A stretch of DNA of 9,690 nt, taken from the NCBI GenBank assembly GCA_937952135.1, contig CALFYL010000033.1, forward strand, positions 1 through 9,690, read 5' to 3'. Below, piece by piece: positions 5,577-9,690 of the stretch (positions within the stretch are counted from its first letter, which is position 1; each line of letters begins with the position of its first letter). The position numbers were made by a program, and so were the translations under genes. The notes beneath the pieces are model-generated. The model searched no databases, was not told the origin of the DNA, and saw nothing but the letters and a program-made list of their open reading frames with translations. Origin of the DNA: an uncultured Planctomycetia bacterium (GTDB taxonomy: Bacteria > Planctomycetota > UBA1135 > GCA-002686595).

Positions 5577-6842
5577 CTACTTCGGCTTCGAGGGCGACGG
5601 CTCGGGCTTCCACACCCGCACGTCGTCGCCGCGGCGGCGCAGTTGGGCGATCGTTCGTCCGCTGCGAGCGTCGTAGACGTAGAGCACGCCGTCCTCCCAC
5701 GATTTTGTGTGGTCGACGCCCACCGCGATGTCGACGCGCCCGTCGCCGTCGACGTCGCCGAGCACGTCGAGCGCCCAGCCGAACTGCCAGTGCATGCTCT
5801 CGCCCGAGCTCCAGAACAACTCGCCCGCGCCCGACACGACGTCGACCTGGCCCTGCGCGACTCCGCGCCGGTAGTCGGCGCACACGAAGTCGAGCATTCC
5901 GTCGCCTTCGAGATCGCCGAGAGCTTGGACGTCTTGGTAGCTGCCGAGCCGGAGTTCCGTGCTCTGCAAGAGCGAACCGTCGGCGCCGGAGAGCACGTGG
6001 CGCGAGCTCCAGCTCTCGCGGCCGCGTTCGAAGCCGACGAAGTCCGCGCAGCCGTCGCCGTCGACATCGCCGCAACGCTCCACGACCCGCAGCGCGCAGC
6101 CGGCCTTCAGGAGCCAGCGCACGCCGCTCCGTCCGCAGTAGAAGCGCGTCTCCGAGCTCGAGTTCACGGCGAAGTCGCACGCGCCGTCGCGATTGAGGTC
6201 GCCGAGCGCGATCACGCTCTCCCCGAAGTCCGCGTTCGCGGCGTCGCCCCAAACGGTGCTCACGATCGACCCGTCGCGCACTCGAACGATGTGCACGGCG
6301 CCGACGCGCTTGCCCTCGCGGCTGGCGCCCGGAGCGCCGATGGCAAGCTCTCCGAATCCGTCGCCGTCGACGTCGCCCAAGCTCGCGAACGACGCGCCGA
6401 AGCGCTCGCCCTCCGCCGCAACGTCCAGCGTCCGCGTGACGCGGCGCTCCTTCCCCGACCAGATTTCGAGCGGAACTTTTGGCCGCTCGGCGCTCGGCTT
6501 TTCGAGCAGCGCTAGGTCCGCGTGCCCGTCTCCGTCGACGTCGCCGACCGCGGCGTACTTCAGGCGCTGCCAGGAGAAATCGCGCGCACCGAAGTCGAAG
6601 ACCACGCGCCCCGCGGCGGGGGACACGATCCACGCCCGCTCCGTTTTCGCGCCCGGCAGCCAACCGCCCGAGCCGAAGCCGACCCCGACACTGTCGAGCA
6701 CGAGCAAGTCGCCGAGCTTGTCGCCGTCGACGTCGCCCACGGCTAGCACGTAGCCTCCGAAACCCGGAAACCTCTCCTTTTGACGGGCCGCGGGAAGCGC
6801 GGGGCCCAAGGCCAGAAACGCGGCGGCGGCGAGCGTCATCAT
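5577..6842 (-). CDS. Secreted seven-loop FG-GAP repeat protein, 421 aa
   Basis: An exported beta-propeller protein. The N-terminus MMTLAAAAFLALGPALPAAR looks like a short signal peptide, cleaved near residue 19, though its n-region lacks a basic residue. Seven calcium-loop motifs are spaced along it: DVDGDKLGD (37), DVDGDGHAD (101), DVDGDGFGE (157), DLNRDGACD (215), DVDGDGCAD (259), DLEGDGMLD (310) and DVDGDGRVD (363). That number fits one closed seven-bladed propeller of the integrin-alpha type. The C-terminal tail is short and charged with prolines. GAGGAG (complement of 6843-6848) abuts the first ATG; the second ATG (6839) gives a 3-base spacer and may be the true start, one residue shorter. 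An in-frame TAG lies just upstream. It converges on the anchored FG-GAP gene and diverges from coaB. Binding partner unknown. Confidence 0.88.
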   Translation of the reverse strand: MMTLAAAAFLALGPALPAARQKERFPGFGGYVLAVGDVDGDKLGDLLVLDSVGVGFGSGGWLPGAKTERAWIVSPAAGRVVFDFGARDFSWQRLKYAAVGDVDGDGHADLALLEKPSAERPKVPLEIWSGKERRVTRTLDVAAEGERFGASFASLGDVDGDGFGELAIGAPGASREGKRVGAVHIVRVRDGSIVSTVWGDAANADFGESVIALGDLNRDGACDFAVNSSSETRFYCGRSGVRWLLKAGCALRVVERCGDVDGDGCADFVGFERGRESWSSRHVLSGADGSLLQSTELRLGSYQDVQALGDLEGDGMLDFVCADYRRGVAQGQVDVVSGAGELFWSSGESMHWQFGWALDVLGDVDGDGRVDIAVGVDHTKSWEDGVLYVYDARSGRTIAQLRRRGDDVRVWKPEPSPSKPK

Positions 6843-6934
6843 CTCCTCGCGAGCCTACTCGGAAGCGCACGAACGCGCCCGCGCCGCCAGCCCGACCTGG
6901 AGTCGCCGCTCGCCGTCGCTACCATCCCGCCCCC

Positions 6935-6939
6935 GAGGA
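6935..6939 (+). promoter_or_regulatory. Ribosome binding site that supports the TTG start of coaB
   Basis: GAGGA lies 4 bases before the TTG at 6944. No ATG or GTG in this frame lies between here and the conserved VVVTAGPTRE motif, so this site decides the start. Confidence 0.6.
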
Positions 6940-6943
6940 CCGT

Positions 6944-7630
6944 TTGCCCCCGCGCCGCCCGCTTCACCGCCAGGTTCACCGCCCGCACGTCGTCGTCACC
7001 GCCGGCCCGACCCGCGAGTACGTGGACCCGGTGCGCTACATCTCGAACGTCTCAAGCGGCAAGATGGGCTTCGAAATCGCGGCCGCGGCGGCGCGCAGCG
7101 GCTGTTCGGTGACCCTGGTGGCCGGGCCGGTGCGGCTCGAGACGCCGGCGGGCGTCGAGCGCGTGGACGTCGAGAGCGCGCGCGACATGCTCGAGGCCGT
7201 GCGCGCGGCGTTTCGCGGCGCCGATGCGCTCATCATGGCGGCGGCGGTCGCGGATTGGCGGCCGGCGCGGCGCCTTTCGGGCAAGTGGCGCAAGAAGGAC
7301 GACGGGGGCGAGCGGGCGGTGCTCGAGCTGGTCAAGAACCCCGACGTGCTCGCGACCGTGGCGAAGCGCAAGGGCCGCCGGATCGTGGTGGCCTTCGCGC
7401 TGGAGACCGGCGACGGCGAGCGGCGCGCGCGGCGCAAGATGGCGCGCAAGAACGCGGACTTCGTGGTGCTGAACGACGAGACGGCGCTCAACGCCGAGCG
7501 CTCGAGCGCGACGATCCTCGGACGCGACGGATCGAGCCGGCGTCTCGCGCTGAGGCCCAAGCGCGAAATCGCCGCCGCACTTGTCGAACTCGTCACCGCG
7601 GCGAGCGCTGCGAAGCGATCGAACGAGTAG
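6944..7630 (+). CDS. coaB: Phosphopantothenate-cysteine ligase, stand-alone CoaB, 228 aa
   Basis: This enzyme joins 4'-phosphopantothenate to cysteine with a nucleotide triphosphate, a step of coenzyme A synthesis in the cytoplasm. The DFP/CoaB fold is clear: VVVTAGPTREYVDPVRYISN at residues 16-35, then SSGKMGF (the Asn at 35 matches the residue that stabilises the acyl-nucleotide intermediate in E. coli CoaBC), AGPV at 60-63, AAAVADWRP at 99-107, LVKNPDVLATV with the conserved Lys131, AFALETGD at 150-157, and KNADFVVLND at 169-178. The flavin-dependent CoaC (decarboxylase) domain that usually precedes it in bacterial CoaBC is absent: only a 101-bp gap separates this gene from the FG-GAP gene. 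The TTG start is inferred from GAGGA 4 bases upstream; six-base variations of the N-terminus would not affect the domain. Confidence 0.92.
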   Translation: MPPRRPLHRQVHRPHVVVTAGPTREYVDPVRYISNVSSGKMGFEIAAAAARSGCSVTLVAGPVRLETPAGVERVDVESARDMLEAVRAAFRGADALIMAAAVADWRPARRLSGKWRKKDDGGERAVLELVKNPDVLATVAKRKGRRIVVAFALETGDGERRARRKMARKNADFVVLNDETALNAERSSATILGRDGSSRRLALRPKREIAAALVELVTAASAAKRSNE

Positions 7631-7656
7631 CGCGCGCGAGCGGTTCGAGGCGCGCG
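7631..7656 (+). terminator. Possible GC hairpin after coaB
   Basis: CGCGCG at 7631-7636 can pair with CGCGCG at 7651-7656, immediately after the coaB stop, with a 14-base loop. No T-run follows, so support is weak. Confidence 0.2.
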
Positions 7657-7692
7657 GCGCAGCGGACTCGACCTCGGGCCGAAACTAACGTC

Positions 7693-7721
7693 TTGAATCG
7701 CGCTCGCCGGAGCGTGACTAT
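7693..7721 (+). promoter_or_regulatory. Candidate sigma70-like promoter for ftsK
   Basis: TTGAAT (7693-7698) and GACTAT (7716-7721) are separated by 17 bases, with 4 of 6 and 3 of 6 matches to the usual boxes. It lies 42 bp before the chosen ftsK ATG, in the only gap between coaB and ftsK. The match is moderate and planctomycete promoters are poorly defined. Confidence 0.25.
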
Positions 7722-7763
7722 CGCGGGCAGAAGGCGCGCGTGGAGCGCTGCGGCGGCTCTGCG

Positions 7764-9690
7764 ATGCGCAGGCCGCGCAGGAAGTCGGAATTGACCGGCC
7801 TCCGTTCGCCTTCCGGTCCAGCGAGGGGCATCCGCGTGCCGCGGAACCAGAGCACAAGCACACAGTCGAACGGGTTGTTCGGGCGCGCCGGCCGTTGGAT
7901 CGGCGCGCTGGTCGGAACTCCGTCGCCGGCGGCGGGCGAAACGCCGTCGAAGTCGAGCTCGGGCGCCGGGGCGAGGTCGGCCGCGGGCCGCGGCGGGGCC
8001 AGGTCGAAGCGCTCCGCTCGCGCGGACTTCGACGAAGGCGACGACGGGTTCGACTTCGAGCAGGATTCGGCGGGCGACGCGCGGCCGCACATCCAGGAGA
8101 TCAAGGGGCTGCTGCTGATCGGCGTGTCGCTGTGGCTCGCGATCTCGATGGCGAGCTACTACCGGCCGCTCGAGGATCCGGGCGCGCAGGGCCGCAACTG
8201 GGGCGGGCTCGTCGGCTTCTACCTCGCGAACCTCGCCTTCATGGTGACGGGCACCGCGGGCCTCTTGTTCAGCGTGCTCGGCCTCGCGTGGGGGATGATC
8301 CTCGTCGCGCGCAAGGAAGTGAAGCTGCCCGCGCTGCGCTTGCTCGCGGGCTTGTGCTTCGTGCTCGCGATCTCGTTCGTGGTGCAGCTCGCGGTCGGCC
8401 CGAACGTCGGCCCGTCGTCGCGCTGGCCCTACGGCCCCGGCGGCTGGCTCGCCCTGCAAGCCACGCCGCGGCTGATCGAGAAGTTCGGCCACCCGGGCCT
8501 GTGGATCCTCATGCCGCTCATCGCGGTGGTGGCGTTCATGCTCGCGACCGAGATGGCCTTCTATCCGGCCTTCGTCGCGCTCGGGAAGTGGTTCAAGGAA
8601 CGCCGCGAGCAACGCGGAGAGAGCGCGACGCGCGCGCTCACGCAGTGGACCGGCCGGCTGGTGCTGGGGCTGTGGGACTTCATCCGCGGCGCGGGCATCG
8701 GCGAGACCGCGCGCAGCTTCGAGCAGGAGGAACAGCGCGCGCTCGCGGAACGCGGCGTGTTGCAACCCGTGGCGCCGGCGAAGCCGAGCCGCGGAAAGCG
8801 CCAGCACCCGATCGACGAGGACAACGCGATCGACGAGGACGAAGACGTGCCCACGCCGGAGGTCGCGGCGGTGCTCGCGGCGGCGACGGCGAGGACCGCG
8901 CGCAAGGCGGGCGGGTTCGACGAGCAAGAGGCCGATCAGGCTTACGACGCGGCGCATCTCGGCGCGTCGGAGGCGGGCGCGGGAGCGCTCGAGGACGGAC
9001 TCGACGACGAGGACGACGACGGCCCGGTGAGCGGCCCGTTCGCGATCGGCGGCATCGGCGAGGCTGCGCCGGGCGTCGAGCTCGACGACGAAGACGGCGA
9101 ACCGTCCGACGACGAGGACGACGACGCGCCGATCGCGATCGATCCGATCGCGGCCGAAAAGCAGAAGAAATTCCTCGAGCGCTCGACGATCCGTTCGGAG
9201 TCGCGGCCGCTCGATTTCGAGCCGCCCACGCCTCCGGTGGGGGACTGGAAGCTGCCGCCGCTCGAGCTGCTCGAGCCGCCCGAGGCGACCAGCGGGCTCG
9301 ACAAGTCCGACGTCGAGAACCAGGCGAAGAAGCTCGAGCAGGCGCTCGCGAGCTTCCGCGTCGAAGCGGCCGTCGTCGGCGCTCAAGTCGGCCCGACGGT
9401 GATCCTGTTCGAGCTCGAAGTGTCGCAAGGCACGCGCATGAACAAGGTCACGCAGCTCAGCCAGGAGATCGCGGCGGCGTTGCGCGCGCAGTCGGTGCGC
9501 ATCATCGCGCCGATCCCCGGCAAGGCGACCATCGGCATCGAAGTGCCGAACGTCCACCGCCGCAAGGTGCGCATCTCGGAGCTCGTGTCGCAGAAGGCCT
9601 ACGACAAGAAGGCCTACGCGCTGCCGCTGTTCCTCGGCGTCGACGCCGAGGGCCAGCCGATCGTCGAAGACCTCGCGAAGATGCCGCACC
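7764..9690 (+). CDS. ftsK: FtsK/SpoIIIE-family DNA translocase, N-terminal part (runs off right edge)
   Basis: A septal membrane-anchored DNA pump that clears and helps resolve chromosomes at division. 642 codons are visible. Residues 1-110 are a basic then acidic N-terminal tail. Four or so membrane segments follow: about 113-133 (IKGLLLIGVSLWLAI), about 147-182 (one long or two helices), about 188-210 and about 250-285. A cytoplasmic linker of some 220 residues (290-512) is rich in Asp/Glu runs. From about 513 (KSDVENQAKKLEQAL) to the edge comes the FtsK alpha domain, including VGPTVILFELE, IRIIAPIPGKATIGIEVPN-type sequence (here VRIIAPIPGKATIGIEVPN) and LGVDAEGQP. The window ends at DLAKMPH, where family members continue into the Walker A motor. 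The ATG at 7764 is chosen; a GTG at 7740 with AGAAGG 5 bases before it is a real alternative, adding 8 residues. It is on the same strand as coaB, 133 bp away. Confidence 0.92.
   Translation, partial: MRRPRRKSELTGLRSPSGPARGIRVPRNQSTSTQSNGLFGRAGRWIGALVGTPSPAAGETPSKSSSGAGARSAAGRGGARSKRSARADFDEGDDGFDFEQDSAGDARPHIQEIKGLLLIGVSLWLAISMASYYRPLEDPGAQGRNWGGLVGFYLANLAFMVTGTAGLLFSVLGLAWGMILVARKEVKLPALRLLAGLCFVLAISFVVQLAVGPNVGPSSRWPYGPGGWLALQATPRLIEKFGHPGLWILMPLIAVVAFMLATEMAFYPAFVALGKWFKERREQRGESATRALTQWTGRLVLGLWDFIRGAGIGETARSFEQEEQRALAERGVLQPVAPAKPSRGKRQHPIDEDNAIDEDEDVPTPEVAAVLAAATARTARKAGGFDEQEADQAYDAAHLGASEAGAGALEDGLDDEDDDGPVSGPFAIGGIGEAAPGVELDDEDGEPSDDEDDDAPIAIDPIAAEKQKKFLERSTIRSESRPLDFEPPTPPVGDWKLPPLELLEPPEATSGLDKSDVENQAKKLEQALASFRVEAAVVGAQVGPTVILFELEVSQGTRMNKVTQLSQEIAAALRAQSVRIIAPIPGKATIGIEVPNVHRRKVRISELVSQKAYDKKAYALPLFLGVDAEGQPIVEDLAKMPH

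Noticed and set aside
4202..6067. Minus-strand open frame of 621 codons across both FG-GAP genes
   Set aside because: Low-complexity Arg/Ala/Ser translation opposite the plus FG-GAP gene and out of frame with the minus one.
4680..6740. Regularly spaced GACGGCGACGG-like DNA repeats that could suggest a CRISPR or tandem array
   Set aside because: They are the codons of the DxDGDG calcium loops in the two FG-GAP genes, with irregular spacing and no conserved direct repeat outside the motif.
6479..6943. Upstream ATG for the coaB frame (383-codon frame)
   Set aside because: The added part lies antisense to the secreted FG-GAP gene and has no CoaC features.
7593..9689. Long minus-strand open frame of 698 codons opposite ftsK
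   Set aside because: It is a shadow of GC-rich ftsK codons; it is dominated by Arg, Leu, Glu and Asp with no domain, and the plus strand carries clear FtsK motifs.

Overview
GC-rich bacterial DNA with tight gene packing and frequent GTG/TTG start candidates. The large secreted or anchored beta-propeller proteins (FG-GAP repeats, TolB/WD40-like repeats) and a characteristic C-terminal domain on the TolB-like protein point to a Planctomycetota-like organism. The lineage call is inferred from protein style only; no rRNA or other phylogenetic marker is complete here.

Layout, left to right: (1) 1-205, minus strand: the first 68 residues of a secreted protein of unknown function, running off the left edge. 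(2) 398-838, minus: an intact JAMM/MPN-type metallopeptidase. (3) 839-about 1440: a decayed, shortened copy of two convergent FG-GAP genes whose intact versions lie at 4151-6842. (4) 1505-3325, minus: a secreted seven-repeat TolB-like beta-propeller. (5) About 3490-4070, minus: a broken IS91-type transposase, fused at 4070/4071 to a second copy of the first 53 bases of the JAMM gene. (6) 4151-5560 plus and 5577-6842 minus: the intact convergent FG-GAP pair. (7) 6944-7630, plus: a stand-alone CoaB (phosphopantothenate-cysteine ligase). (8) 7764-end, plus: the N-terminal two thirds or so of an FtsK/SpoIIIE DNA translocase, cut by the right edge just before the Walker A region.

The most informative structure is the duplication. 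The block [JAMM start | 27-bp gap | plus FG-GAP | convergent minus FG-GAP] occurs twice in direct orientation, about 3.3 kb apart at its left end, and decay is complementary. The left copy keeps the peptidase and has lost the FG-GAP pair through a net 1241-bp deletion, a 222-bp in-frame deletion and a 1-bp frameshift. The right copy keeps the FG-GAP pair but its peptidase is cut after 53 bases, at the IS91 transposase remnant. Rolling-circle transposition or recombination at that element is a plausible but unproven cause.

The right end (coaB, ftsK) is core housekeeping: coenzyme A synthesis and chromosome segregation. The left and middle are accessory genes for surface or exported proteins. 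I do not see a defence system, CRISPR array, tRNA, rRNA or biosynthetic cluster.
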